Positions 1 to 8,606 of a DNA stretch of 64,000 nucleotides are shown in pieces; position 1 is the stretch's first letter, and every line of letters begins with the position of its first letter. The position numbers and the translations under genes are program-made. The stretch comes from Actinoalloteichus caeruleus DSM 43889 (GTDB taxonomy: Bacteria > Actinomycetota > Actinomycetes > Mycobacteriales > Pseudonocardiaceae): positions 3,038,001 through 3,102,000 of the forward strand of contig NZ_AUBJ02000001.1 in the NCBI RefSeq assembly GCF_000429185.2. Direction: 5' to 3'. Under the pieces are notes generated by a model that saw nothing but the letters and a program-made list of their open reading frames with translations, was not told the origin of the DNA and searched no databases.

Positions 1-1
1 C

Positions 2-1066
2 ACCTACCTCGGCGGGATCAGGGCCGTGATCTGGGTGGACCTCGTGCAGATGGCCCTCTACACGGCGGGCGGGTTCGTCGCGGTGGCGCTGCTCGCCGGT
101 CGGCTGCCGGACGGGTGGTTCTCGGGGCTGGTGGAGGCGGGCAAGCTCCAGTTCCTCGACTTCGGCTCGCACGTCCTGACCAACCAGTACGCCTTCGTCA
201 CCGCGGTCCTGGGCGGGGCGGTGTTCGCGATGGCCTCCCACGGCGCGGACCAGTTGATGGTGCAGCGGCTGCTCGCCTGCCGCGACGTCCGCGACTCCCA
301 GCGCGCCCTGATCGTCAGCGGCGTCGTGGTGTTCTTCCAGTTCGCCCTGTTCCTGCTGGTCGGGGCCATGATGTGGATGTTCTACCGTGGCGCGGCGCCG
401 GCCGAGCTCGGCATGGCCACCAACGACGACCTGTTCCCCACCTTCGTCATCACCGAGTTCCCGCCCGGCCTGTCGGGGTTGTTCGTCGCCGGCATCCTCG
501 CCGCCGCGATGAGCACCCTGTCCTCGTCGCTGAACTCGTTGTCCACCTCGACGGTGAGCGATCTCTACCAACGGTTCAGCCGGCGACCGCTGGCGGACTC
601 CGTGATCCTGCGGCACGGCAGGATCTGGACGCTGGTGTGGGCGCTGGTCTTCGTCGTCTTCGCCTCGCTGTTCACGGGAACGGACAACCCCGTGGTCGAG
701 ATGGGCCTGAGCATCGCGAGCTACACCTACGGGGCGCTCCTCGGCGCCTTCCTGCTGGGGCTGCTGGTGAAGCGGGCCCGTCAGGGCGACGCGCTGGTCG
801 CCTTCGGTTGCACTGTCGTGGGGGTACTGCTGATCGCCTTCGGGGTGAAGATCCCGGTCGGGGGAGAGGACCTGGCGCTGGCCTTCCCGTGGTACACGCC
901 GCTGGGCGTGCTCATCACCCTGGTGGTGGGTGGCCTGCTGTCGTTGCGGCACCGCGACGACGTCCCCGCTCCCGCCTCCGGCGACGACGACCCGGTCTCG
1001 CCCGACGGCGGAACGGGGACCCGCCCCCGGGTGTCGGACGCCGACACGGCGGGTACCTCCTCCTGA
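2..1066 (+). CDS. Sodium:solute symporter (SSS family), C-terminal part
   Basis: The 3' part of a sodium/solute symporter gene. The reading frame is open from base 2, so the true start lies before the window. The visible part encodes about 350 residues with six to eight hydrophobic segments. It carries SSS-type features: a TYLGGIRAV-WVD stretch at the left edge, and an MSTLSSSLNSLSTS segment like the conserved Ser/Thr-rich Na+-site helix. It would import a small solute with Na+ across the cytoplasmic membrane; the substrate cannot be told. The last 40 residues are a charged Asp/Pro/Gly-rich cytoplasmic tail. Family assignment is firm, substrate unknown. Confidence 0.88.
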   Translation, partial: TYLGGIRAVIWVDLVQMALYTAGGFVAVALLAGRLPDGWFSGLVEAGKLQFLDFGSHVLTNQYAFVTAVLGGAVFAMASHGADQLMVQRLLACRDVRDSQRALIVSGVVVFFQFALFLLVGAMMWMFYRGAAPAELGMATNDDLFPTFVITEFPPGLSGLFVAGILAAAMSTLSSSLNSLSTSTVSDLYQRFSRRPLADSVILRHGRIWTLVWALVFVVFASLFTGTDNPVVEMGLSIASYTYGALLGAFLLGLLVKRARQGDALVAFGCTVVGVLLIAFGVKIPVGGEDLALAFPWYTPLGVLITLVVGGLLSLRHRDDVPAPASGDDDPVSPDGGTGTRPRVSDADTAGTSS

Positions 1067-1118
1067 CGGGACGATCGGGGTGGGGCCGCGCGGGAGCGAC
1101 GGGAAGGGGTGGCACGGC

Positions 1119-1403
1119 GTGGACATCGAGGTGCGGGACGTGTGGGAACGATCGCGTTACGAGGTCCTCGTGGACGGGAGGCCCGGCGGCTTCCTCGACT
1201 ACCAGCGGGAACCCGGGTTGTTGGTCCTCACCCACGCCGAGGTGCGACCGGAACTCGGCGGCCGAGGCGTCGGTGGGGAGCTGACCAGGCGCGCGCTCGA
1301 CGACATCCGGGGCCGGGGCCTCGCCGTGCGCCCGCGGTGCCCCTTCGTGGAGCAGTGGATCCGTCGGCACCCCGAGTACGGGGACCTGGTCGCGGGCGGG
1401 TGA
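1119..1403 (+). CDS. Small GNAT-fold N-acetyltransferase (YjdJ/NATD1-like)
   Basis: A 94-residue protein of the short GNAT type. It has the acetyl-CoA loop (RPELGGRGVG, residues about 47-56) and the family's C-terminal RCPFVEQWIRRHPEY signature. The GTG at 1119 is chosen because GGAAGGGG sits about 8 nt upstream; longer in-frame extensions would be Pro/Arg-rich and implausible. Members of this family are cytosolic and poorly characterised, so the acceptor is unknown. It lies 52 nt after the symporter gene on the same strand and may be co-transcribed with it. It converges on the next gene with only 13 nt between the stops. Confidence 0.82.
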   Translation: MDIEVRDVWERSRYEVLVDGRPGGFLDYQREPGLLVLTHAEVRPELGGRGVGGELTRRALDDIRGRGLAVRPRCPFVEQWIRRHPEYGDLVAGG

Positions 1404-1416
1404 GGTCTGGCGGCTC

Positions 1417-1824
1417 TCACGGGCCGCGCAGCAGGTCCAGGCCGCCGCGCAGGTGCCCGAGCAGTTCCTCCCGCTGGTGGGAGGTGAACACCACGCTGAT
1501 CTCGTCGTCGCCCGGTGCGAGGGTGAGCGTGACCGCGCGGCCGTCGGCCGGGCGCGTGACCCGCATCCGCATGACGCCGTGAAGATCGTGCGTGCCCGTG
1601 ACATCGCTCGGTGCGGGTCCGGCGGTGTCCGCCACCGCGTCGATCAGTCCAGTGACACCTGATCGGTTCAGAAGGATGGAGAATCGCGCGGTGGATGCCA
1701 AACGTAAGAACAGTCCACGTCTGTCCTCACTCAACTCCACCTGATTGGTGCAAGGACCACTGCGAATATCACTGCCTGTCACACGTCGGTAGAAAGTGAA
1801 GGTGCGCGTCTCAGCCATTCGCAT
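1417..1824 (-). CDS. Hypothetical protein, about 135 aa
   Basis: I do not recognise a named family. The protein is soluble, with no signal peptide or membrane segment. It has a beta-rich pattern (TRTFTFYRRVTG near the N terminus; AVTLTLAPGDDEISVVFTSHQ in the second half) and ends in a leucine-rich helix. The ATG at 1824 follows AGAGG by 11 nt; a GTG at 1836 would add four residues. A perfect 17-bp palindrome lies 23 nt upstream and may control it. Codon use is slightly less GC-extreme than its neighbours in the first 40 codons. The real reading frame is likely because the third position is GC-rich throughout. Confidence 0.6.
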   Translation of the reverse strand: MRMAETRTFTFYRRVTGSDIRSGPCTNQVELSEDRRGLFLRLASTARFSILLNRSGVTGLIDAVADTAGPAPSDVTGTHDLHGVMRMRVTRPADGRAVTLTLAPGDDEISVVFTSHQREELLGHLRGGLDLLRGP

Positions 1825-1846
1825 GATGCCTGTCACCTCTTCTGGT

Positions 1847-1863
1847 TACTGACCTAGTCAGTA
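1847..1863. promoter_or_regulatory. Perfect inverted repeat, candidate operator
   Basis: TACTGAC, 3-nt spacer, GTCAGTA: a perfect 7-bp dyad in the 311-nt space between two divergent genes, about 23 nt upstream of the leftward hypothetical gene. Position and symmetry suggest a dimeric repressor site. The HTH regulator gene on the right is a candidate but untested ligand. Confidence 0.4.
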
Positions 1864-2135
1864 CCGCGAGCCGCGCAGCCGACCCTCTAATGTGGTGGCG
1901 CGTCGAACGGGACCGACGGGTGACGCGCAACGCGGGATCGCGGTTGTCGACCACCCCGCGAATGCGGCGCACCCGGCACCGACCTACCATCCCGTGAAAT
2001 TTTCAACCAGACAAGAGCCCAACGGACACTTTCGATGGTTTCACCCGAACGAGTAACGCGATGGGGTCCCACCCCTCCGTAGAGTCCAGTAGGAGCGGGG
2101 CTTGATCATTCGTAGGGGTGACAAAGGAGGCACGG

Positions 2136-2996
2136 GTGACCCAACGTGGCAACCCGACCGCACGGAGGCGCCAACTCGCCCGGGAGTTACGGCGACTCCG
2201 CGAGCAGGCCAGGCTCACCCTGGAGGCCGCGTCGCCGCTGCTGAACTTCTCCCCGGCGAAGCTGTCCAAACTGGAACGCGCCCAGCAGGCGGCCCACCCC
2301 AACGACGTCACGGTGATGCTCGCGGCTTACGGCGTGACGGGCGACCGCGCCATCTCCCTGGTCGAGCTCGCGAAGGAGGGCCGGCGGAAAGGGTGGTGGG
2401 AGATCTACGGCGACGCCGTGATCGACTGGTTCGAATCGTACATCGGGCTGGAATCCGACGCGTCCGAGATCCGCACCTTCGAGATCGACCTCATCCCCGG
2501 GCTGCTCCAGGCCGAGGACTACGCGCGGGAGGTGATCCAGGCCTGGCGCTCGGACATCGACGTGGACACCATCGAGCGCCGCGCCAAGCTCCGCGCCGCA
2601 CGGCAGTCCCGGCTCAGCGAGGAGGACCCGCTCGCGCTGCACGCGATCGTCGGGGAGGCCGCGTTGCGGCAGCTGATCGGCGGTGCGAAGGTGATGGCGC
2701 GTCAGCTGGAAGGGCTCCTGGAGAAGGCTGAGCTGGACAACGTCACCATCCAGGTGCTGCCGTTCAGCGCCGGAGTGCACTCCTCCCTCGGCACGGCCTT
2801 CACCACTCTGTCCTTCCCCGACGACGAAGGCGATGTCGTGTACCTGGAGACCCTGAGCAAGGGGCTCTACATCGAGGTCGCCGAGGACGTGGCGCGGTAC
2901 AACGAGATCTTCGACCACCTTCGCGACACGGCGCTGTCGCCCGGGGACTCCGCGAGCCTGATCCAACGTCTGATCGACGAGTTCCTGGAAGGCTAG
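2136..2996 (+). CDS. XRE-type HTH regulator with DUF5753 domain
   Basis: A 286-residue regulator. An N-terminal XRE helix-turn-helix (residues about 10-65, including LRRLREQARLTLEAAS and SPAKLSKLERAQ) is followed by the large DUF5753 domain (about 90-275), recognisable from FEIDLIPGLLQAEDYAR and the IQVLPF-AGVHSS segment. Such proteins are very numerous in actinomycetes. They are usually encoded beside a DUF397 protein and are linked to development and antibiotic control; some are viewed as antitoxin-like. The GTG start at 2136 is preceded by AAAGGAGG at a 5-nt spacing, the strongest ribosome site in this region. A hairpin separates it from the DUF397 gene downstream. Confidence 0.9.
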   Translation: MTQRGNPTARRRQLARELRRLREQARLTLEAASPLLNFSPAKLSKLERAQQAAHPNDVTVMLAAYGVTGDRAISLVELAKEGRRKGWWEIYGDAVIDWFESYIGLESDASEIRTFEIDLIPGLLQAEDYAREVIQAWRSDIDVDTIERRAKLRAARQSRLSEEDPLALHAIVGEAALRQLIGGAKVMARQLEGLLEKAELDNVTIQVLPFSAGVHSSLGTAFTTLSFPDDEGDVVYLETLSKGLYIEVAEDVARYNEIFDHLRDTALSPGDSASLIQRLIDEFLEG

Positions 2997-3011
2997 CTCG
3001 TGTGGCGGGGC

Positions 3012-3035
3012 GGCCTCGGACGGTGGTCCGAGGCC
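3012..3035. terminator. Hairpin between HTH gene and DUF397 gene
   Basis: A perfect 10-bp stem (GGCCTCGGAC / GTCCGAGGCC) with a 4-nt loop starts 15 nt after the HTH stop codon and is followed by a moderately T-containing stretch. It may act as a partial terminator, making the DUF397 gene less expressed than the regulator, or it may protect the upstream mRNA. Confidence 0.5.
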
Positions 3036-3083
3036 CGTTCTCTGCTGCCGCCCGCGGACGAGGGATAGCAAGGAGGAGAGTGA

Positions 3084-3284
3084 GTGAGCACACAGTTGCC
3101 CGGTGTGCGCTGGCGGAAGAGCAGCCGAAGCAACGGGGGCGGGAACTGCGTCGAGATCGCACGACGGCCCGACGTCATCGACGTCCGGGATTCCAAGAAC
3201 CCAGCTGGGCCGGTGCTGACCTTCGAGTCGGCGGAGTGGCGTCGCTTCCTCAGCGGCATCGCCACCACCCGCTGCCTCGGCTGA
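3084..3284 (+). CDS. DUF397 domain protein
   Basis: A 66-residue protein with the standard DUF397 layout: WRKSSRSNGGGNCVEIA near residue 10, then DVIDVRDSKNPAGPVLTF, then EWRRFLSGI. DUF397 proteins are almost always encoded next to a DUF5753 HTH protein, as here. They are thought to work with it as a small partner, antagonist or toxin-like element; the mechanism is not settled. The GTG at 3084 has AGGAGGAG 5-6 nt upstream. It converges with smc, the stops being 36 nt apart. Confidence 0.9.
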   Translation: MSTQLPGVRWRKSSRSNGGGNCVEIARRPDVIDVRDSKNPAGPVLTFESAEWRRFLSGIATTRCLG

Positions 3285-3320
3285 ACCGAGGGACCCACCG
3301 GAGCGGAGCCGGAACGACCC

Positions 3321-6300
3321 TCACCCGCCAGGCGTCCCCACGCCGGTCTCCTCCCCACCCGAGTCGAGTGTCGCCGCCACCGCGGCGAGCGCGCCCGCCC
3401 GGTCGGTGGCATCCCGCAGCCGCTGCGAGATCACCGTCGTGATGCCGTCGCCCCGCATGCTCACCCCGTAGAGCGCGTCAGCGATCTCCATGGTCGGCTT
3501 CTGGTGCGTGATGATGATCAGCTGCGAGGTCTCCCTGAGCTGTTCCAGCAGGCCGATGAGCCGGCGCAGGTTCGTGTCGTCCAGGGCCGCCTCGACCTCG
3601 TCCATGACGTAGAAGGGCGAGGGCCGGGCCCGGAAGATCGCGACCAGCATCGCCACGGCGGTCAGGGACTTCTCCCCGCCGGAGAGCAACGAGAGCCGTT
3701 TGACCTTCTTCCCCGGGGGACGGGCCTCGACGTCGACCCCGGTGGTGAGCAGGTCGTCGGGGTCGGTGAGCACCAGTCTGCCCTCGCCACCGGGGAACAA
3801 CGTGGCGAAGACGACCTCGAACTCCCGGGCCACATCGGTGTAGGCGGTGGAGAAGACCTCCAGGATCTTCTCGTCCACCTCCTTCACCACGGTCAGCAGA
3901 TCGCGGCGGGTGGCCTTGAGGTCCTCCAGCTGCGTCGACAGGAAGCGGTACCGCTCCTCCAACGCGGCGAACTCCTCGAGGGCGAGCGGGTTGACCCGGC
4001 CCAGCAGGGAGAGGTCCCGTTCCGCCCGCTTGGCGCGCCGCTGCTGGGTCGCCCGCTCGTAGGGCACCAGGGCCGGCGCGACCACCTGCTCACCGCGCTC
4101 GCGCGCGGTCTCGAACTCGGCCAGTTCCGCCGGGCTCGGCGGAACCGGGACCGTCGGGCCGTACTCGGCGACCAGCTCGTCCAGCCCGATGCCGAAGTCC
4201 TCGGCGATCTTCGCCTCGAGCTGCTCGATCCGCAGACGGCGCTCGGCCCGCACCACCTCGTCCCGATGGGCGGCGTCGATCAGCTTCTCCAGCACCGTCC
4301 CGAGTTCCCGCGCCCTGTTGCGGACGGCGGTCAGCGCCTCCTCGCGTTCGGCGCGCCTGGCCTGGGCGACGTCCCTGGCGTGCGCGGCGGCGGTCACGGA
4401 CACCGCGAGCCTTCCCAGGGCGCTCTCACCCGCCCTGGCGACCACCCTGGCCACCTCCGCGGCCCGCGCCCTGGCCGCCCGGGCGGCCTCGGCCCGAGCC
4501 CGGGCCTCCCGCTCGGCGTGGGCGGCGCGGCGCAGCTGGTCGGCCTTGCCCTGGACGGAACGGGCTCGCTCCTCCGCCGTGCGCACGGCGAGCCGCGCGT
4601 CCAGCTCGACCTCGCGCGCCTCGGCCAGGCGCCGGGCCGCCGCGTCGCGTTCCTCGGTGTCCGGCTCCTCGGCCTCGGGTTCGCCCTGCGCCGAGGACAG
4701 CCGCCGTTCCAACTCCTCCAGGTCGCGCACCGCGTCCCGGCGCGCCTGGTCGGTCTTGTCCCGCTGCGTCGTCAACCGGCCGACCTCCGCCTGCGCGGAG
4801 GACGCCGCCTGGCGCAGCCGGTTCAGCCGCTCCCCACCCCGGGCCCGGTGCACGCGGGCCTCGTTGACCGCCTCCTGGGTGCTCCTGACCAGGTCGCGGG
4901 CCGCCTGTTCCGCCTCCCTCGCCTCCGCGACGGCGGCGGTGGCCCGGTCCACCCGCTCGGCCGCCGCGTCCCGCTCCCGGCGTGCCTCGTCGAGCGCCGC
5001 CTGCACCTCGATGACGCTCTGGTCCCGTTCCGAGCCACCACTCGCCCAGTCGCCCCCCAGGACGTCGCCCTCGGAGGTGACGGCGGTCAGCCCGGGCAGC
5101 GCGTCGAGCACCGCACGGGCGGCGGGCAGGTCCGCCACCACCACCACGTCACGCAACGCGCGTTCCACCGCGGGCCGCAGCGACGCCGGGCCGCTGATCC
5201 GGTCGGCCGCCCAGGTCGCCCCGGCGGGCAGGGGTGGTCGCGGCGACGACCCGGTGGGTGGTCCGCCGGCCAGCAGGAGCCCGGCCCGTCCGGCGTCCTC
5301 CTCCTTGAGCAGTCGCAACGCCTCGAGTGCCTCCTCGCGGCCGGCCACGGCGACCGCGTCGGCCACCGGGCCGAGCGCCGCGGCCAACGCGACCTCGGCG
5401 CCGCTGTCCACGGTGAGCAGCGATGCCACCGACCCGAGCAGCCCGGGGACCCGGTCGGCCGCGGCCAGCAGGGCCCCGGCGCCGTCCTTCCGGCGGAGCC
5501 CGAGGGACAGCGCCTCGACCCTGGCCCGCCACGAGGCGACCTCGCGTTCGGCTGTCCTCTCCTCGGCCACGAGTTCGGCCACCCGGTCCCTGGCCAGCTG
5601 GCGTGCCCGGGCGGCCTCGGTGGCCCGGTCGGCGAGCTCCCGCTGGTCCAGGGCGGCGCCGTCCTCGGAGGACTCGTGTTCGGCGTGCTCGGCGGCGGCG
5701 AGCTCGGCGCGCTCGACGGCCTCCTCCAGGGCCTCGGAGAGCCGCCCGAGCTCCTCGGTCGTGTCCCCGACCTTCCCCCGGAGCGCGTCCACCCGACCGC
5801 TGAGTCGCGCCAACCCCTCCCTGCGGTCGGACACGGCTCGGACGGCGGCGAGGTGCGCGCGTTCGGCCGCCTTCACCTCGGCCTCCAGGTCGGACCGGAC
5901 GAGTTCGGTCTCGGCCATCCTGGTCCGCGCCTCGACGACCTCCTCACGCAGCTGTTCCTCCAGCTCCGCGGTCCGCTCGGCCTCGGCCTCCAGTTCCTCC
6001 GGGTCCCGTCCCGGGCGCTGGTCGGCGCTGGCGGAGGACAGGTGCCGCAGCCGCTCCTGGGCGAGCCGGACGGTGCCGCGCAGTCGTTCGTCGAGTGCGG
6101 AGAGCTGGTACCAGGTGTCCTGTGCCCTGGTGAGGCGCGGGACGTCGGCCGCCAGCCGTTCCTCCAGCTGGGTCTGCTCCGCCTGCGCGTCCTGGAGCAT
6201 CCGCTCCACCTCGGACCGGCGGTCGCGGACGGCGGCCTCGTCCTGCTCGTCCCTGGCCAGCTCGGCGCGGGCGGTGACGAGGTCGTCGGCGACCAGCCTG

Positions 6301-6980
6301 AGCCGGGCGTCCCGGAGCTCGGCCTGAACGGTCTGGGCCCGGCGGGCGATCTCGGCCTGCTTCCCCAGCGGCTTCAGCTGCCGGCGGAGTTCGCTGGTCA
6401 GGTCGGTGAGCCGGGTGAGGTTGGCCTGCATGGCGTCGAGTTTCCGCAGCGCCTTCTCCTTGCGCTTGCGGTGTTTCAGTACGCCCGCCGCCTCCTCGAT
6501 GAAACCCCGCCGCTCCTCCGGTTTGGACTCCAGGATCGACGACAGCTGCCCCTGTCCGACGATCACGTGCATCTCCCGCCCGATCCCGGAGTCGGAGAGC
6601 AGCTCCTGGATGTCGAGCAGCCGGCAGGAGTCGCCGTTGATCTCGTACTCGGTGGCGCCCTCGCGGAACATCCGGCGGGTGATGGACACCTCGGTGTACT
6701 CGATCGGCAGCGCGCCGTCGGAGTTGTCGATCGTGAGCGTCACCTCGGCGCGACCGAGCGGGGGGCGCCCGGAGGTCCCGGCGAAGATGACGTCCTGCAT
6801 CGTCGCCCCGCGCAGGGCCTTCGCGCCCTTCTCCCCCATCACCCAGGTCAACGCGTCGAGCACGTTGGACTTCCCGGAGCCGTTGGGACCGACCACGCAG
6901 GTGATCCCGGGTTCGAACCGCAGGGTGGTGGCCGAGGCGAAGGACTTGAAGCCCTTCAGCGTCAGGCTCTTCAGATGCAC
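3321..6980 (-). CDS. smc: Chromosome segregation ATPase SMC
   Basis: A full-length 1219-residue SMC. The N-terminal ATPase half carries Walker A GPNGSGKS at residues 31-38. Two long coiled-coil arms, rich in Glu/Arg/Ala, flank a hinge near residues 500-660. The C-terminal half has the ABC signature LSGGEK around 1099-1104 and Walker B FYVMDE around 1123-1128. With ScpA and ScpB it compacts and aligns newly replicated chromosome arms. The GTG start gives the conserved MHLKSLTLKGFKSF opening. The gene order smc-acyP-mutM-rnc is typical of actinobacteria, but here more than 11 kb with the kdp operon separates acyP from mutM. Confidence 0.97.
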   Translation of the reverse strand: MHLKSLTLKGFKSFASATTLRFEPGITCVVGPNGSGKSNVLDALTWVMGEKGAKALRGATMQDVIFAGTSGRPPLGRAEVTLTIDNSDGALPIEYTEVSITRRMFREGATEYEINGDSCRLLDIQELLSDSGIGREMHVIVGQGQLSSILESKPEERRGFIEEAAGVLKHRKRKEKALRKLDAMQANLTRLTDLTSELRRQLKPLGKQAEIARRAQTVQAELRDARLRLVADDLVTARAELARDEQDEAAVRDRRSEVERMLQDAQAEQTQLEERLAADVPRLTRAQDTWYQLSALDERLRGTVRLAQERLRHLSSASADQRPGRDPEELEAEAERTAELEEQLREEVVEARTRMAETELVRSDLEAEVKAAERAHLAAVRAVSDRREGLARLSGRVDALRGKVGDTTEELGRLSEALEEAVERAELAAAEHAEHESSEDGAALDQRELADRATEAARARQLARDRVAELVAEERTAEREVASWRARVEALSLGLRRKDGAGALLAAADRVPGLLGSVASLLTVDSGAEVALAAALGPVADAVAVAGREEALEALRLLKEEDAGRAGLLLAGGPPTGSSPRPPLPAGATWAADRISGPASLRPAVERALRDVVVVADLPAARAVLDALPGLTAVTSEGDVLGGDWASGGSERDQSVIEVQAALDEARRERDAAAERVDRATAAVAEAREAEQAARDLVRSTQEAVNEARVHRARGGERLNRLRQAASSAQAEVGRLTTQRDKTDQARRDAVRDLEELERRLSSAQGEPEAEEPDTEERDAAARRLAEAREVELDARLAVRTAEERARSVQGKADQLRRAAHAEREARARAEAARAARARAAEVARVVARAGESALGRLAVSVTAAAHARDVAQARRAEREEALTAVRNRARELGTVLEKLIDAAHRDEVVRAERRLRIEQLEAKIAEDFGIGLDELVAEYGPTVPVPPSPAELAEFETARERGEQVVAPALVPYERATQQRRAKRAERDLSLLGRVNPLALEEFAALEERYRFLSTQLEDLKATRRDLLTVVKEVDEKILEVFSTAYTDVAREFEVVFATLFPGGEGRLVLTDPDDLLTTGVDVEARPPGKKVKRLSLLSGGEKSLTAVAMLVAIFRARPSPFYVMDEVEAALDDTNLRRLIGLLEQLRETSQLIIITHQKPTMEIADALYGVSMRGDGITTVISQRLRDATDRAGALAAVAATLDSGGEETGVGTPGG

Positions 6981-7414
6981 GGGGAAACGGACCTCTCGAT
7001 CGCCACCGGGGGCGTCGGCGCGCCCTGCTCGTCACGGAGCCGGCTGCACGCCGGTCCCGGTGGACGGGAGCGGCGGGCCGGTCGTCGACGGCCGCCGCGG
7101 GAGTGCCCTTGCCGGGCGCCTCACCCACGCTGACCTGGCGGAGCGACCACGCCTCTTCGGCCGTGGCGCGGGTCGGCACCGCGCTGCGAGCATACCCATT
7201 GAGCCCGAGGTGAGCGTCGTCGAACGGGCTCCGCGCCGCTCGGCGTCGGCTGTCAGAGGACCCACTCCCACGGTCAGGCGTCCTTCGGACCGGTGAGCGG
7301 GTACACGGCCCGCAGTCGCCACCGGGTACCCCCCGCCGTCGCGCACCCGGTCCGGGCGCACCGGTCGGACGGCGGTGGTCCCGGTGTGCGCGGATTCCTC
7401 CGGCCCGTCTCGGC
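6981..7414. other. 434-nt intergenic region between acyP and smc
   Basis: Upstream region of smc and downstream of acyP, both on the minus strand. All frames give only Arg/Pro-rich shadow translations with no recognisable domain. I see no RNA gene and no strong hairpin. It presumably carries the smc promoter. Confidence 0.4.
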
Positions 7415-7732
7415 TCAGTCCCGCTCCGCCCGCTCCTCGAAACCGGTGAGCCCGCCCGCCGCCTCGGCCCAGCGCACCACCACCGTGTCCACCGCCCCGG
7501 GTGTCGTGCCGGATCGCAGCGACTCGAGCAGTCGGACGGCGGCGGCCCGGTCCCCCTCGGCGACGACGGCCACCCGACCGTCCGCGAGGTTCGTCGCATG
7601 ACCGGTCAGCCCCAGTTCCAGGGCCCGGCACCTCGTCCACCACCGGAAACCGACGCCCTGCACCCGTCCGGCCACCCACGCGTTCAGCCGGACGGCGTCC
7701 TCCCTGTCCCGCGTACTGTCCACACCCGACAT
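7415..7732 (-). CDS. acyP: Acylphosphatase
   Basis: A 105-residue acylphosphatase, which hydrolyses carboxyl-phosphate bonds of small acyl phosphates in the cytosol. The N-terminal motif VAGRVQGVGFRWWTR (about residues 19-33) holds the phosphate-binding loop and catalytic Arg. GLTGHATNLADGRV (about 42-55) supplies the catalytic Asn. The first 12 residues are a family-atypical charged extension, so a later start is possible. It lies upstream of smc, as in mycobacteria. Its start faces the divergent CAP-domain gene 55 nt away, so the two probably share a promoter region. Confidence 0.93.
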   Translation of the reverse strand: MSGVDSTRDREDAVRLNAWVAGRVQGVGFRWWTRCRALELGLTGHATNLADGRVAVVAEGDRAAAVRLLESLRSGTTPGAVDTVVVRWAEAAGGLTGFEERAERD

Positions 7733-7787
7733 GCTGCCTGATCGAGTCCACTCGAACCGGGTGGAGTACGCGACGCTGAGTCACTGC

Positions 7788-8603
7788 ATGGTCGCCTCAT
7801 CCGTGGTACCGTCCCTGCCCGTGATCGGGCCACCGAGCAGACGCGGCGCCAGCACCACCGCCGGTCTGGTCGCTCTCACGATCGGCGCACTCACCGCGGG
7901 AGCGCTGTCCCTCCCCTCGCTGTTGACCGGTGAGGGGGACGGTGAGGCAGCCGGACCCGACGTCGCCGCCTTAGCCACGGTCGAGCCACCGGCTCACACC
8001 ACCTCCCCCACACCTGTCTCCTCGACGGGGAACGAGCCCAGCGGAGAGCCGTCGGCCCCGGCCAGCGGCATTCCGGCGAGCCAGGAGCCGGAGGAGACGA
8101 CGGGAGCGGCGGAGGACGGGGAGACCACCGAGGTGACGCCCGAACCCCCGGCGGCTCCCCCCGTGCGCGAGCCCGCCGACCCGCCGGTGACCGAGCGGCC
8201 GCCCGAGCCGGAGCGACCGGCGCCCCCTGGTGGCGGCCCTCAGGTGGCCACCGTGGTCGACCTGGTCAACGAGGCCCGGCGGGAGGCCGGCTGCGCCACC
8301 GTGCAGGTGGACCACCGGCTCGTCGTCGCGGCGCAGCGGCACAGCGAGGACATGGCCAGTCAGAGCTACTTCTCGCACTCCTCCCCGGACGGCCGCGGTT
8401 TCGTGGAGCGGGCGAACGAGGCGGGGTACCCGCGCGCGGCGGGCGAGAACATCGCCATGGGGGCTCGCGACGCGAGACAGGTCATGGACATGTGGATGGA
8501 GTCGCCGGGCCACCGGCAGAACATCCTCAACTGCTCGGTGGTCGCCATCGGAGTCGGCCTGGACACCGACGGTTGGTACTGGACCCAGGTTTTCGGAGGA
8601 TGA
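7788..8603 (+). CDS. Secreted or membrane-anchored CAP (SCP/YkwD-like) protein
   Basis: About 271 residues. An N-terminal hydrophobic segment (AGLVALTIGALTAGALSL) acts as a signal peptide or anchor. It is followed by some 110 residues of Pro/Glu/Thr-rich linker and a C-terminal CAP domain of about 125 residues. The domain has its cavity residues in RHSEDMA, SYFSHSSPDG and GENIAMG, plus the SPGHRQNIL motif. Bacterial CAP proteins are extracellular; their biochemical role is mostly unknown. Start choice is uncertain: an ATG at 7788 is used, but a GTG at 7821, closer to the hydrophobic segment, is equally possible. It is coupled to the next gene by a 3-nt gap. Confidence 0.82.
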   Translation: MVASSVVPSLPVIGPPSRRGASTTAGLVALTIGALTAGALSLPSLLTGEGDGEAAGPDVAALATVEPPAHTTSPTPVSSTGNEPSGEPSAPASGIPASQEPEETTGAAEDGETTEVTPEPPAAPPVREPADPPVTERPPEPERPAPPGGGPQVATVVDLVNEARREAGCATVQVDHRLVVAAQRHSEDMASQSYFSHSSPDGRGFVERANEAGYPRAAGENIAMGARDARQVMDMWMESPGHRQNILNCSVVAIGVGLDTDGWYWTQVFGG

Positions 8604-8606
8604 CGC

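Noticed and set aside
3504-7133. Very long open frame opposite smc, and similar long frames opposite kdpA/kdpB and pyc/recG (for example 23804-29569)
   Set aside because: They are antisense to well-conserved genes, are rich in Gly/Arg/Pro/His or Ser/Arg, and show no domain. They arise from the high third-position GC of the real genes.
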